Counted from the stretch's first letter, positions 53,230-63,033 are shown. The stretch: DNA of 64,000 nucleotides from Collinsella sp. (GCA_018382295.1 JAGZQF010000001.1:74866-138865); one strand, 5' to 3'. The notes: generated by a model from the letters alone, not told the origin. Numbers and translations: made by a program.

Positions 53230-53820
53230 ATGGAACAGACGGCACGGCGCCAAGAGCAGCTGCCGGGCGCTTTTAACGGCGCCAGCACCAACAACCAGCA
53301 CGGCCGCGTCCGCTGGTATCTGGTCCACACCCCCAATGGAAAAGAGCGCGAGACCTGCGAAAAGGTTCGCCGCATTATCCCGCACAACCTGATGCAGGAC
53401 GCTTTTGTGATGCAAAAGGAGTTCTGGTTTAAGCGGGATGGCGCCTGGTCGCTCCAAACCAAACCCATGTACAAGGAATATTTCTTCGTCGCCACGCACG
53501 ATGCCGCCGCGCTCGATAGGGCTTTGGCTCAGTTGAGCTTTGGCTGTCGTATCGCCGGCAGTAGAGAGCGGGCGTACATGCCCATGCCGGACGATGCACA
53601 GGACTGGTACCGCAGCGTGTTGGACGACGACGGTGTTGTGCGCAACAGCGTAGCGCGCATAGAAGACGGCGTGTTGCACATAGAGCAGGGTCCCTTGGTG
53701 GGGCAAGAGGCCCGCGTTAAAAAGATCGACCGCCATAAACGCTGGTGCCTGGTAGACGTGGGCGAAGGTAACTCCGCATTTAGGGAGCTGCTACCGCTCG
53801 ACGTTCCCAGCAAAACGTAA
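53230..53820 (+). CDS. loaP: NusG-family processive antiterminator, LoaP/UpxY-like
   Basis: 196 aa. NusG N-terminal domain (RWYLVHTPNGKERETCEKVRR, about residues 36-56; MYKEYFFV replaces the YPGYVLV segment) and a C-terminal KOW domain (GPLVGQEARVKKIDRHKRW, about 158-176). Specialised paralogues like this let RNA polymerase read through terminators in long polysaccharide or antibiotic operons. Start ATG 53230 after GAGGGGGGCGAG. First gene of the polysaccharide operon. Confidence 0.85.
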   Translation: MEQTARRQEQLPGAFNGASTNNQHGRVRWYLVHTPNGKERETCEKVRRIIPHNLMQDAFVMQKEFWFKRDGAWSLQTKPMYKEYFFVATHDAAALDRALAQLSFGCRIAGSRERAYMPMPDDAQDWYRSVLDDDGVVRNSVARIEDGVLHIEQGPLVGQEARVKKIDRHKRWCLVDVGEGNSAFRELLPLDVPSKT

Positions 53821-53898
53821 GGGAGACGTCGCACTGGCAATTCGTTCGCATTTTTGAATTTACCGATTGGGGGATCCCTGGGGAACGGGGATGTATTT

Positions 53899-54654
53899 TT
53901 GACTGTGGCTGCTAAAGAAGTAACAAAGAGCTGTGCGCCTGCGGGGGCGGCACTGATTGCCCAGGCCATGGACCGGCGCGAGGGCGCCGGCCGTTACAAG
54001 GCCATGCAATCCATCATGGACTGGGACCGCTCGCGCTTGGCATATAGGGCAGTGAAGCGCGCATTCGACATCGTGTTCAGCGGTGCCGTGCTCGTCGTCA
54101 TCGCTGTGCCCAGCCTGGTGCTGGCCGCGGCCATCCGACTGGAGAGCGAGGGCAGCCCCTTCTATAGTCAGATCCGCGTTGGCCGCACCCGTCCCGACGG
54201 TAGTTTGACTACCTTCCGCATGTGGAAGTTCCGCTCCATGTACAAGGACGCCGACGAGCGCCTCGCCGAGCTCAGGGAGCAGAACGAGATCGCCGGCGCC
54301 ATGTTCAAGATGAAGAATGACCCGCGTGTCACCAAGATTGGAAAGTTCATCCGCAAGCACTCCATCGACGAGTTCCCGCAGTTCCTGAACGTGTTCATGG
54401 GTCAGATGTCCGTCGTCGGCCCGCGCCCGCCGCTGCCCAACGAGGTCGCGGAGTATACCGAGTACGACCTGCAGCGCTTGGCTGTGAAGCCGGGCATTAC
54501 CGGCTGGTGGCAGGTGACTGACCGCAACGATACCGACTTCGACGGCATGGTCCGCCGTGATTTGGAGTACATCGCCAAGCGCGGCCCCATCACGGACTTG
54601 AAGATTGTTCTCCTCACGGTCGTTGAGGTCTTTACCGGTGGAGGTGCTTGCTAA
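53899..54654 (+). CDS. Polyprenyl-phosphate sugar-1-phosphate transferase (WcaJ/WbaP family)
   Basis: About 251 aa, catalytic domain only with one N-terminal membrane helix (IVFSGAVLVVIAVPSLVLAA). Family motifs: AFDI, KFRSMYKDAD, the RHSIDEFPQFLNVF-like KHSIDEFPQF, GPRPPLPNEV and RLAVKPGITGWWQV. Starts repeat-unit synthesis on undecaprenyl phosphate. Start is uncertain: TTG 53899 has GGGGA 7 nt upstream; TTG 53854, GTG 53905 and ATG 53968 are in frame. Confidence 0.88.
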   Translation: MTVAAKEVTKSCAPAGAALIAQAMDRREGAGRYKAMQSIMDWDRSRLAYRAVKRAFDIVFSGAVLVVIAVPSLVLAAAIRLESEGSPFYSQIRVGRTRPDGSLTTFRMWKFRSMYKDADERLAELREQNEIAGAMFKMKNDPRVTKIGKFIRKHSIDEFPQFLNVFMGQMSVVGPRPPLPNEVAEYTEYDLQRLAVKPGITGWWQVTDRNDTDFDGMVRRDLEYIAKRGPITDLKIVLLTVVEVFTGGGAC

Positions 54655-55758
54655 ATGACTGAACCGGTTAGGGTGGCTCAGGTTGTTGGCAAGATGGTTG
54701 GTGGCGGCGTCGAAGCTGTCGTTATGAATTACTATCGTCACATCGATCGCGGTAAAGTGCAGTTTGACTTTCTTGTTGATTCCGATTCGACGCTTGTTCC
54801 CCGTGACGAGATCGAATCGCTCGGTGGCAGGGTCTTTGAGATACCGCCCTATCAGCATGTAGCTGAATACCAGCGAGAGCTTCAGCGTCTCTTTAAGCAA
54901 GAGGGCTGGAAGATTGTCCATAGTCACATCAACGCGCTTTCGGTCTTTCCTCTTCGTGCTGCGAAGAAGGCGGGTGTCCCCGTGCGTATCGCCCATAGCC
55001 ACTCTACGAGTGGTAGGGGTGAGTATGCCAAGAATGCCCTGAAGGCCGTGCTGAAAACGCAATCAAACCGGTATCCGACTCACCGTTTTGCATGTAGTAA
55101 ATTCGCTGGTGAATGGTTATTTGGATCGAGTTCTCAATTTGTAGTCATGCGTAATGCTGTCGACTTGTCTGTTTTCGCGCCAGATGATGAGGATCGCCTA
55201 AGGACGCGGCGATCGCTTGGTGTTGCTGATGGACAGCTTCTAATTGGGCACATTGGTCGTTTTACAGAGCAGAAGAATCACTCATATTTGCTTAATATAT
55301 TCGATCAGGTTTTAAAGATTCGTAATGATGCAGTTTTAGTTTTGGTTGGTTCTGGTCCGTTGGTTGAACAGATAAAGGACCAAGCTGATTGTCTGGGGAT
55401 TAGCCATTCTGTTCGGTTTTTGGGCACTAGAAGCGACGCAGCATCTTTATATCGAGCATTTGATGTTTTCTGCCTGCCGAGCCTGTATGAAGGCCTCCCA
55501 ATGGTCGGAGTTGAATGCCAGGCATCGCATACACCCATTCTTGCGTCTGATACCGTTACCTCTGAGACCGCTGTTACATCCATGATGCAATTTGAATCAC
55601 TTTCTAGCTCCTGTATAAAGTGGGCCGAAAGACTTATTGAGTTGAGCACAGAGGTCTTCGCGCCTGGCGACGATGCCGGTTTGCAGGTATTTGAAATTAA
55701 TGCTGCGGCCAGAGTGTTATTGGATTGTTATATGACCTATTTAGGTTCTGTTGATTAA
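54655..55758 (+). CDS. Glycosyltransferase family 1 (GT-B)
   Basis: 367 aa. N-terminal acceptor domain (VAQVVGKMVGGGVEAVVMNYYRH) and C-terminal donor domain with IGHIGRFTEQKNH near 198 and the EX7E-type PSLYEGLPMVGVECQA near 280. Cytoplasmic, adds a sugar to the lipid-linked repeat unit. Starts right after the sugar-transferase stop. From about 55 kb onward codon use is clearly less GC-rich. Confidence 0.88.
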   Translation: MTEPVRVAQVVGKMVGGGVEAVVMNYYRHIDRGKVQFDFLVDSDSTLVPRDEIESLGGRVFEIPPYQHVAEYQRELQRLFKQEGWKIVHSHINALSVFPLRAAKKAGVPVRIAHSHSTSGRGEYAKNALKAVLKTQSNRYPTHRFACSKFAGEWLFGSSSQFVVMRNAVDLSVFAPDDEDRLRTRRSLGVADGQLLIGHIGRFTEQKNHSYLLNIFDQVLKIRNDAVLVLVGSGPLVEQIKDQADCLGISHSVRFLGTRSDAASLYRAFDVFCLPSLYEGLPMVGVECQASHTPILASDTVTSETAVTSMMQFESLSSSCIKWAERLIELSTEVFAPGDDAGLQVFEINAAARVLLDCYMTYLGSVD

Positions 55759-55767
55759 GGGGATAGC

Positions 55768-56955
55768 TTGACTATTACATGTTCTAAGCGAGTCGCAGTC
55801 GCGTCGTGTCATGACAAAATCAACTTTGGCAGCGTTCTTCAGGCGTACGCGACCCAGCGTGCCCTTGAGGAGCTGGGAGTTGAAGTCAATACTATTGATA
55901 AACGTGGCCTGGGTCATGCTATTTCTGAAGGACGCAATGATTACTATCTTGAGCATCTATTTGATGTAGATCTTTATCGTGCAAAGCTGGGTTTTGTAAA
56001 GCATCGCATCAAGCAGAAGCTTGATGCTGACTTTGGAAAGAAAATGGCAAAGAGGAAAAGTGCATTTTCATCTTTCGAGTCAACACATTTTAGTTTTACT
56101 CCTCAAGCCGCTTCGTTTGAAGAACTTGGGGCGCTTGTGGCTGATTATGACAGCGTTGTTGTTGGCAGCGATCAGCTTTGGCTGCCTGTTAACATTGCTG
56201 GTAGGTACTTTACACTATCTTTCGTGCAGCCTCCTGTCCGCAAGGTGTCTTATTCCACTAGTTTTGGAGTATCTTCCCTCTCTGAAAAATATCTTCGTAA
56301 AACAAAAGATTTTCTTTCCGATTTTTCGGCCATTTCTGTTCGCGAGGATACGGGAGCGGATTTGGTAGAGAAAGCTACGGGCGTCCGATGCTCTGTTGTA
56401 TGCGACCCTACGATGCTGCTGGCTAGAGATCAGTGGGCAAGCCTTGCTTGTTCCTCTTCGATTGACGTTCCTGACGAGCCCTATGTTTTCTGCTATTTCA
56501 TGGGTAAGAATGCATGGAATCGTGAATGTGCCCAAGAGCTTGCCAAGCAGCATAATTTGAAGATCGTCGCCATTGCTCATCCCGATGAATATGTTAAGGC
56601 TGATGACGATTACGCGGATTATTATCCTTGGGAAGCCGGTCCGGCTGAGTGGGTCAACTTGATTGCCCATGCTTCGTATGTCTGTACTGACTCTTTCCAT
56701 GGAAGCGTTTTCTCAAATATTTTTGAGGTGCCCTTCTTCTCGTTCCGTCGCCACGAGAATATGGGTGCTCAGTCTACGAACTCACGTATTGATACATTGT
56801 TGCGTGTCCTTGGAAACTCCGATCGTATTTGCGAATCGAAGGATGCTTTCCGTGCCGCAATGGCAAATGAAATTGACTTTGTGTCAGTACGTCAACGACT
56901 TAATGTGTATAGGAATGAATCGGCCAATTGGCTTAAATCAGCTCTTGAGTTGTAG
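55768..56955 (+). CDS. Polysaccharide pyruvyl transferase family protein
   Basis: 395 aa. CHDKINFGSVLQAYATQRAL at the N-terminus, VVGSDQLW near 130 and the late VCTDSFHGSVFSNIFEVPF are the family landmarks. Adds a ketal-linked pyruvate to a sugar, making the polymer acidic. TTG start at 55768 is supported by GGGGATAG. Confidence 0.85.
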   Translation: MTITCSKRVAVASCHDKINFGSVLQAYATQRALEELGVEVNTIDKRGLGHAISEGRNDYYLEHLFDVDLYRAKLGFVKHRIKQKLDADFGKKMAKRKSAFSSFESTHFSFTPQAASFEELGALVADYDSVVVGSDQLWLPVNIAGRYFTLSFVQPPVRKVSYSTSFGVSSLSEKYLRKTKDFLSDFSAISVREDTGADLVEKATGVRCSVVCDPTMLLARDQWASLACSSSIDVPDEPYVFCYFMGKNAWNRECAQELAKQHNLKIVAIAHPDEYVKADDDYADYYPWEAGPAEWVNLIAHASYVCTDSFHGSVFSNIFEVPFFSFRRHENMGAQSTNSRIDTLLRVLGNSDRICESKDAFRAAMANEIDFVSVRQRLNVYRNESANWLKSALEL

Positions 56956-56963
56956 GGAACAGT

Positions 56964-58208
56964 ATGATCTCCATCACGGACAAAAGTAAATGCTGCGGTT
57001 GCGCTGCCTGTGCTCAAAAATGTCCCAAGCAGTGCATATCAATGGAATATGACGCCGAGGGCTGCGAGTACCCCGTAGTCAATGCTGACCAGTGTATTGA
57101 TTGCGGATTATGCGAAAAGGCTTGCCCAGTGCTTAATGTTGATAAGGACGAGCCTAAGTCCCAACGAGCCTTTCTAGTCCAGCATAATGATCAAAAGGTG
57201 CTTGCTGAAAGCACTTCTGGTGGAGCCTTCACTGCCCTTGCTCAGGCCGTGATTGCCAACGGCGGTATTGTGTTTGGTGCAGGTTATTTGCGCGGTGAAC
57301 AGCTTGTGCGAGCCGAAGGAGCCCCTGGGCGACTTAAGGTCGGACATTTTTCTGTGGAAAGCGTTGATGAACTTTGGCGCTTCCGCAACAGTAAATATGT
57401 TCAGAGCGTTGTTGGCCCTGCGTATCCCGAGGTCAAACAACAACTAAAAACTGGACGTGAAGTTCTCTTTATTGGTACCCCTTGTCAATGCGAAGGCCTG
57501 CTTCGATTTTTGGGCGGCAAGCCGGCAAATTTACGCGTGGCAGACTTCGTCTGCCGCGCGAACCCCGCTCGCGCTGTGTTCGCGCGGCAGGTCGAATGGC
57601 TTGACGCAAAGGTTGGCGTAAAAGGTGAGACCGTTCTTTTTAGAGATAAATCACGGTTTGGCTATCGCTATTCAAATATGTGCGAGCTCGAAGGCGAGAC
57701 TCTGTATGGTGAACGGCTGTACAGTGAAGGTGTCGAAACAGATCCTTACCTAAGGGCCTTTTTTGCTGATCTTTCAGATCGACCCATTTGTTACGAATGC
57801 CCGTTTAAAAAGCGTTATCGCGTTACTGATTTGACTTGCTGGGATTTCTTCGATGTTTATCGACTCTCGAAAGAGTTCGACGACAATCGGGGCGTCACTC
57901 GAGTTCTCATCCAAAGCGATGAGGGACAAGAATTGCTTGATCGAGCCTCAAGCTATGCCCGTATGAAGGAGATTGATGTTGAGGCTGCAGTAGAAGGTGT
58001 TCGTGAACTTACTAAGTCCGTGAAGCTGAATCCGCGTCGCGATGAATTCATGGCTGATGTGGCGAATCTGGATGGTGAGGAGCTTATGAATAAGTGGTTC
58101 CCCGATTCCGGAAAAGTAAAAGCCGAGCGCTTTGCTAGGCATACATGCGAAAAGCTTGGAATTTATGACCCGATGAAGCGTCTGGTTAAAAAAATCATCA
58201 AGAAGTAG
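56964..58208 (+). CDS. Coenzyme F420 hydrogenase/dehydrogenase beta-subunit family protein with 2x[4Fe-4S]
   Basis: 414 aa. Two N-terminal clusters CCGCAACAQKC and CIDCGLCEKAC, then the FrhB N-terminal (STSGGAFTAL) and C-terminal (FIGTPCQCEGLLRF...CYECPFKKRYRVTDLTCWDFF) domains. Such proteins commonly sit next to pyruvyl transferases in polysaccharide loci; their reaction is not known. An F420 role in this organism is not implied. Confidence 0.82.
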   Translation: MISITDKSKCCGCAACAQKCPKQCISMEYDAEGCEYPVVNADQCIDCGLCEKACPVLNVDKDEPKSQRAFLVQHNDQKVLAESTSGGAFTALAQAVIANGGIVFGAGYLRGEQLVRAEGAPGRLKVGHFSVESVDELWRFRNSKYVQSVVGPAYPEVKQQLKTGREVLFIGTPCQCEGLLRFLGGKPANLRVADFVCRANPARAVFARQVEWLDAKVGVKGETVLFRDKSRFGYRYSNMCELEGETLYGERLYSEGVETDPYLRAFFADLSDRPICYECPFKKRYRVTDLTCWDFFDVYRLSKEFDDNRGVTRVLIQSDEGQELLDRASSYARMKEIDVEAAVEGVRELTKSVKLNPRRDEFMADVANLDGEELMNKWFPDSGKVKAERFARHTCEKLGIYDPMKRLVKKIIKK

Positions 58209-58230
58209 CCTATTGTTCGAAAGGGAATTG

Positions 58231-58983
58231 ATGATTCCTAAAGTTCTGCACTACATCTGGTTCGGTGGAAGTGAGCTTCCTGAACTTGAAAGAAAATGCA
58301 TTGAGTCTTGGTCGAAGATCATGCCTGATTGGGAAATTTGTAGATGGGACGAAAGCAATTTCGATATAAATCAATGTGAATTTTGTCGTGAGGCATATGC
58401 CTCAAAAAAATGGGCGTTTGTCAGCGATTATGCGCGCTACAGAATACTGTATTCAGAGGGTGGAATCCTTCTCGATACAGATGTCGAAGTCCTGAAGCCT
58501 CTGGACGAGCTTTTAGATAATGAGGCTTTTGCGGGATTCATGAAGAATAATTTCTTCTTGAATCCCGGCCTCATCATGGGTTCTGAGGCCGGAAGCCATG
58601 TCATGAGCGATGTCGCAAAATTATATGAATCTATGAGATTTGAGATGCGAAAAGGCCGCAACTCTATGGATACCTCTCCGAGGGTGCTAACTGATTACCT
58701 GGAAGTGAGTTGTGCTCTTAAGAGAGATGGTTCATTTCAGCAGTTAAATGGTTTCACTGCATACCCTGCTACTTATTTTGATCCCCTAGACAGTCATAGT
58801 GGCAAGTTTGAAATTACTGATGATACATATTCTATTCACCATTATTCAGGCACCTGGTTGTCACCCGCTAAGAAGTTCCGTGTTGAAATGCGGAAAAAGC
58901 TTGCGCCAGTAATTGGACCCAAGCTGTCTTGGTTCATCTCCTCTGTTCTATCAGTACTTAGATTTGGAAGGAAGGCTTTTTAA
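58231..58983 (+). CDS. Glycosyltransferase family 32-like (capsular sugar transferase)
   Basis: 250 aa. MIPKVLHYIWFGGSELPEL at the N-terminus, then ASKKWAFVSDYARYRILYSEGGILLDTDVEV with the catalytic DTD near residue 88, as in Gly_transf_sug proteins. ATG 58231 follows GAAAGGGAATTG; an upstream TTG at 58213 is less likely. Confidence 0.87.
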   Translation: MIPKVLHYIWFGGSELPELERKCIESWSKIMPDWEICRWDESNFDINQCEFCREAYASKKWAFVSDYARYRILYSEGGILLDTDVEVLKPLDELLDNEAFAGFMKNNFFLNPGLIMGSEAGSHVMSDVAKLYESMRFEMRKGRNSMDTSPRVLTDYLEVSCALKRDGSFQQLNGFTAYPATYFDPLDSHSGKFEITDDTYSIHHYSGTWLSPAKKFRVEMRKKLAPVIGPKLSWFISSVLSVLRFGRKAF

Positions 58984-59315
58984 TGGTTTCGTCTGCCTTA
59001 GACCACAATAAGCCTAGGGTTTTAGTATCTGGCCTTTCAAATGGGCTGGGTGGAACCGAAATCGTTGTTGGTAGGTATATAAAGGCCCTCAGCTCATATG
59101 CTACGTTTGAATTTCTTGCTTCGTTTGAGGGACTTGGTGTTGCCGCAATTGAGGCCAAGCTTAACGGATTACCTTATGTCTGTTCATTTGGCGTTCCAGA
59201 TGCGGCTGATATTTCTGATAAATTTTTAAAATGCTCCTTTAATGTTGCCGAATGGATTGAAGCAATTATTTCTATGGGTCGTCCAAATAAGCTTGCGGGG
59301 GGCGTCTGTTTATGA
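58983..59315 (+). pseudogene. Internally deleted glycosyltransferase family 1 remnant
   Basis: 110 aa. Residues 1-43 look like the start of a GT-B enzyme (RVLVSGLSNGLGGTEIVVGRYIKAL). The protein then jumps directly to the donor-site motif SFEGLGVAAIEAKLNGLPYVCS normally found about 240 residues later. The middle of the enzyme, including most of the acceptor domain and the Rossmann core, is missing while the frame is kept. Overlaps both neighbours by a few nt, so translation continues but activity is very unlikely. Confidence 0.8.
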
Positions 59316-60376
59316 CGTCAACAAGCAAGCAAGTAAATTGCTGTCAATCTTCCTTGGTCGACAATCCTCTCGTGAGCGTGATTGTGCCGATGTATAACGC
59401 TGAAAAAACGATTCAAAAGACATTAAATAGTCTTCAGCGTCAGAGTGTGAGCAACATTGAAATAATTATTGTTGATGATGGGTCGACAGATCGTGGCGCT
59501 GAGCTAGTTATGGCTATTGCAGAGGGCGACAACCGGATTAAGCTGATTAGTCAAAACAATAGTGGTGTATGCGTGGCGCGTAATAGGGGTATCGATGAGG
59601 CCTCCGGTGATTGGGTGGCATTTGTTGATGCTGACGATATGCTGCCTATAAATGCAGTTAGGCTGTTGCTTGAATCCTCAGATGGCTGTAGCTTGGTTAT
59701 CGGGGCTCTACTGAATGAGCATGGCGATTATTCGGGCAAGGCTATAAGCATCGACTGGAAAACAGCATGCTCTCTTAGCCTTGCATTTTGGGATAATGTT
59801 AATAAAGTTCCGTTTTCGAGCTTTACTAAAGGTGTTGTATTCCGAAGCGTTTGTGGAAAGATATTTAAGAAATCATTATTCCGGAATGGTTTTCTTAAAT
59901 TTGAAGATGGCATTCGTTTCGGTGAAGACGCGTTGTTTATGGTAGATGCTTATCGTCTGGCTGAAAGTGTAAAAGTAGTGGACTCGGCGGTCTATTGCTA
60001 TGTCAACAATAGTGATTCAGTAACGAGAAATACTGATATCTCGGCTATCGAGAGTGTTGATAATTTACTGGTAAAACTATATGAGCTATGTCACGTGAAT
60101 CCGGATTTATGCGAACTATATAAGCAATCTGCAGTCAGGGAAGTCTTATCTTTGATTCGTAATTGTGCACGTTTGGAATCGAATCAGCTTTTTAAGCCTG
60201 TCTCTAATATGGTCTGCCAGTCGTATTTCAGCTATTTAATGGAAGGCTTTGCTTCTCACCGCTATTCACGTCGATTTATCTCTGAAGTGAAAAATCGCAT
60301 TACGATCCGTCTTCTTCTTGCGAGGCGTGTTATGGCTGCAATTGGCTTTACTAAGTTTGTTTATGGGGTACGTTAA
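59312..60376 (+). CDS. Glycosyltransferase family 2 (GT-A)
   Basis: 354 aa. VSVIVPMYNAEKTIQKTLNSL at the start, IIIVDDGSTDRG near 50 and the DXD motif FVDADDM near 100. The C-terminal part is helical and family-variable. ATG overlaps the stop of the remnant before it (ATGA). Confidence 0.88.
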   Translation: MTSTSKQVNCCQSSLVDNPLVSVIVPMYNAEKTIQKTLNSLQRQSVSNIEIIIVDDGSTDRGAELVMAIAEGDNRIKLISQNNSGVCVARNRGIDEASGDWVAFVDADDMLPINAVRLLLESSDGCSLVIGALLNEHGDYSGKAISIDWKTACSLSLAFWDNVNKVPFSSFTKGVVFRSVCGKIFKKSLFRNGFLKFEDGIRFGEDALFMVDAYRLAESVKVVDSAVYCYVNNSDSVTRNTDISAIESVDNLLVKLYELCHVNPDLCELYKQSAVREVLSLIRNCARLESNQLFKPVSNMVCQSYFSYLMEGFASHRYSRRFISEVKNRITIRLLLARRVMAAIGFTKFVYGVR

Positions 60377-61576
60377 TTGAATTTGACTAATGTGGAAAGA
60401 TCATGGACTGAGATTATACGAGCAAATGCCGGGGCTGTAATGTTCAGCTTTGCTTTGGCTTTATTTTCAGTTTCCTATTATATTGGATCAGTAAATGCTA
60501 CCAATGTGTTTGGGATTTCTCTTGCGGTGCTTTCGCTGGTCCTTGAGTTGTTTGCCTTAGCGTTTCTACTGCTGAAGCTTTTACTACAAAAGACTTCTCA
60601 TGTGAAAGTGCTAGTTGGCTTGCTGCTGATTTTAATTTGCGTCGGGTCGCTGAAATCAAATAAAGCCCCTCAGATTATTTGGTTGGCGCTGTTTTGCCTT
60701 TGCGCTGAAGACGTCCCTGAATACTACATCTCAAGGTCTATTCTTGTATCGTCCGTCTTTATGCTATTGATGGTTGTTGGTCTCAATAGTGTCGGTGCCA
60801 TTCCTTCTGTATTAATGTCGCGCGATAGCAATTTTGTACGAAATTCGATGGGCTTTGCCCATCCTAATAATTTTGGACAGCTTTTGTTTATTGCTTATTC
60901 TGCTTCTATTTTTGAGCTGAAAGGCAGAAGCGGTCTTGCGGGCATCTTCTGTTTCGCAATTGCTTTTTTCGTAGCTGATTCAAAAACTTCTGCAGCAGGC
61001 ATTTTCGTAATGGCCTTGTATTCGGTTATTTCATTCAGAAGCCCCCGTTCAAAACCATATGGGTCCCTATTTACTTTTTTACCGCTTTTTCTGGCGATTA
61101 TTAGTATAGCCCTGCCCTTTATGTGGTCCCATGGTGCCAATAAATGTCTTGTTCAGCTTGATAATTTAATGACCAACCGGATTTTTTATTCCGCCTATTA
61201 TTTTGAAAACTACCCTCTGACTGTTTTTGGTAATGACTTAACGGCCATAGTTTCGCTGCCGTCTGCAACGGGTGGTTATTTAATACAAACAAGAGTCATG
61301 CTTGACAATGCATATTGTCGACTACTTATTCAATACGGTTTGATCCCATTTACCGCGTTTGTTGCTTTCTATTGCGTAGCGATAAATAAAGCGCGTATTT
61401 CGGCCCACGTGACATTCATGGGCTTGGTCTTGTATTCCCTAATGGGGTTTGTTGAATGCGGAATGTTATATCCAGCATGTAATTTCTTTATGCTTATGGC
61501 GCTGCCCGCCTTTTCAGATAAGGGGCCCTGTCAATCCAGGGTGCCATCAAAGGATGTTGTGGAGATGGCTAAATAA
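60377..61576 (+). CDS. Wzy-like polysaccharide polymerase (polytopic membrane protein)
   Basis: 399 aa with about 10-11 hydrophobic segments and a large periplasmic loop near 255-320. NSMGFAHPNNFGQLLF near residue 156 is the type of segment seen in O-antigen polymerase/ligase proteins. Sequence is otherwise poorly conserved. TTG start at 60377 directly after the previous stop. Assigned by topology and by position between glycosyltransferase and flippase genes. Confidence 0.7.
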   Translation: MNLTNVERSWTEIIRANAGAVMFSFALALFSVSYYIGSVNATNVFGISLAVLSLVLELFALAFLLLKLLLQKTSHVKVLVGLLLILICVGSLKSNKAPQIIWLALFCLCAEDVPEYYISRSILVSSVFMLLMVVGLNSVGAIPSVLMSRDSNFVRNSMGFAHPNNFGQLLFIAYSASIFELKGRSGLAGIFCFAIAFFVADSKTSAAGIFVMALYSVISFRSPRSKPYGSLFTFLPLFLAIISIALPFMWSHGANKCLVQLDNLMTNRIFYSAYYFENYPLTVFGNDLTAIVSLPSATGGYLIQTRVMLDNAYCRLLIQYGLIPFTAFVAFYCVAINKARISAHVTFMGLVLYSLMGFVECGMLYPACNFFMLMALPAFSDKGPCQSRVPSKDVVEMAK

Positions 61577-62985
61577 TGGCAAAAATTAATACTACCAAGT
61601 CAGACATTATATGGAACTATGTAAGCACTGTTCTTTCAATGGGGAGCAGCTTCCTTCTTCTTCCGTTTCTGCTTGCTTACTTATCTAACGCCGAACTTGG
61701 TCTCTGGTACACTTTTGTTGCCATTGGGAATTTAACGCTGTTATTTGAATTTGGCTTTACACCAACTTTTGCGAGAAATATTGTCTATTGTCTTAGCGGT
61801 GCGCGTAGCATTAGCAAGAGCGGCTACGATTCATCTCAAGTTGGTGATTCTGTAGACTATGAGCTGCTTGGCAAATTGATTAAAACATCCCGGATTGTTT
61901 ACGCGTTAATTTCTTGCGTTGTCCTGATGCTTACCGCTACAGTTGGAACTGCCTACATTTCTTCAATTTCAAGTGCTATTGATCCCTTTTCTTGTTGGAC
62001 CGCATGGTTTATTTTTTGTTTTGATGTGTTTTTTAATCTATTCTTTTTTCATTATACGACCTGCCTGAGAGGGTTCGGGGATATTTCCGCTGAAAGCAGG
62101 GCAAAGTCTTATGGTCGCATTGGGCAGCTTGTGGTTTCTGCGTTTTTGCTGTTTATGGGTTTTGGCATCATTGGCGCTGCCATCGGTTATCTGTTTAATG
62201 ACATTGTGCTGAGATTTTTTTGCGGTCGCTTTCTGGAGGTTCACTCAGAGGCGATAAAAAAAGCAAACGATGCTTGTACGGGTGTTTCTATTTCTGAAAT
62301 AAAAGAAACGTTTATTTCAGTGGCTTATTTGGCGTGGAGGGACGGCGTTGTTCAACTTTGCTGCTATGCTTCCACTCAGTTGAGTTCGCTGCTCTGCTCC
62401 TATTTTCTTGGTGTGGAGGTTAACTCTCAGTATTCATTAATTATTCAAGTTGGCGGTGCAATTTACGGGTTTGCCAGCGCCTACGTTCGATCTTTTATTC
62501 CAATGTTTCAATCTGCTTATGCTGGTGGCGAAGTTCAGACTGCACGAAAAATTATTGAAAAAAGTCTGTCTCTATATTGGATTTTAATTGTTGTATGCAC
62601 GATCGGTGTCTGGTTTGTCGGCTTCCCAGTCTTGTTCCTAGTTAAGAAAGGTTTTTCCCCCGACGGGCTTCTTTATTTCGCCTTGGTTGTTTATCTTGCG
62701 GTTTGGAACCATCATTCATTGTGTTGTAATTACATTATCAGTACGAATGAAATCCCCTATCTCCCGGCTTATATAGTTTCGGCTATTGCAGGTTTTGTAT
62801 TGTCGTATGTCTTAATTTCCTTTACTGGCATGGGCGTCTGGGCGCTTGTGGTTGGTAATGGGGCCGCTCAGCTTGCATATAATAATTGGAAATGGCCTAT
62901 ATACCTTGCGCGTAAATTCTCTTCCCATTATTTTGCGTTGATTAGAGCTGGTCTCATGCAGTGGTCCTGCGCATTGAAGAAATAA
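61576..62985 (+). CDS. Wzx-like polysaccharide flippase
   Basis: 469 aa, 12-14 predicted helices. N-terminus MGSSFLLLPFLLAYLSNAELGLWYTF is typical of the MOP/Wzx family. Moves lipid-linked repeat units across the membrane. ATG overlaps the polymerase stop by 1 nt (TAATG). Last intact gene of the polysaccharide operon. Confidence 0.85.
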   Translation: MAKINTTKSDIIWNYVSTVLSMGSSFLLLPFLLAYLSNAELGLWYTFVAIGNLTLLFEFGFTPTFARNIVYCLSGARSISKSGYDSSQVGDSVDYELLGKLIKTSRIVYALISCVVLMLTATVGTAYISSISSAIDPFSCWTAWFIFCFDVFFNLFFFHYTTCLRGFGDISAESRAKSYGRIGQLVVSAFLLFMGFGIIGAAIGYLFNDIVLRFFCGRFLEVHSEAIKKANDACTGVSISEIKETFISVAYLAWRDGVVQLCCYASTQLSSLLCSYFLGVEVNSQYSLIIQVGGAIYGFASAYVRSFIPMFQSAYAGGEVQTARKIIEKSLSLYWILIVVCTIGVWFVGFPVLFLVKKGFSPDGLLYFALVVYLAVWNHHSLCCNYIISTNEIPYLPAYIVSAIAGFVLSYVLISFTGMGVWALVVGNGAAQLAYNNWKWPIYLARKFSSHYFALIRAGLMQWSCALKK

Positions 62986-63033
62986 GTGTTAATCACTGCT
63001 TTAATGTGACTTATGATTTCGATCGCGCCGATA

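Noticed and set aside
53854..53898. Start of the sugar transferase at TTG 53854
   Set aside because: No ribosome site precedes it; TTG 53899 has GGGGA at correct spacing. The choice remains uncertain.
56964..58208. F420-dependent metabolism
   Set aside because: Only the FrhB-like polysaccharide-locus type is present; no F420 biosynthesis or F420 hydrogenase genes are seen.
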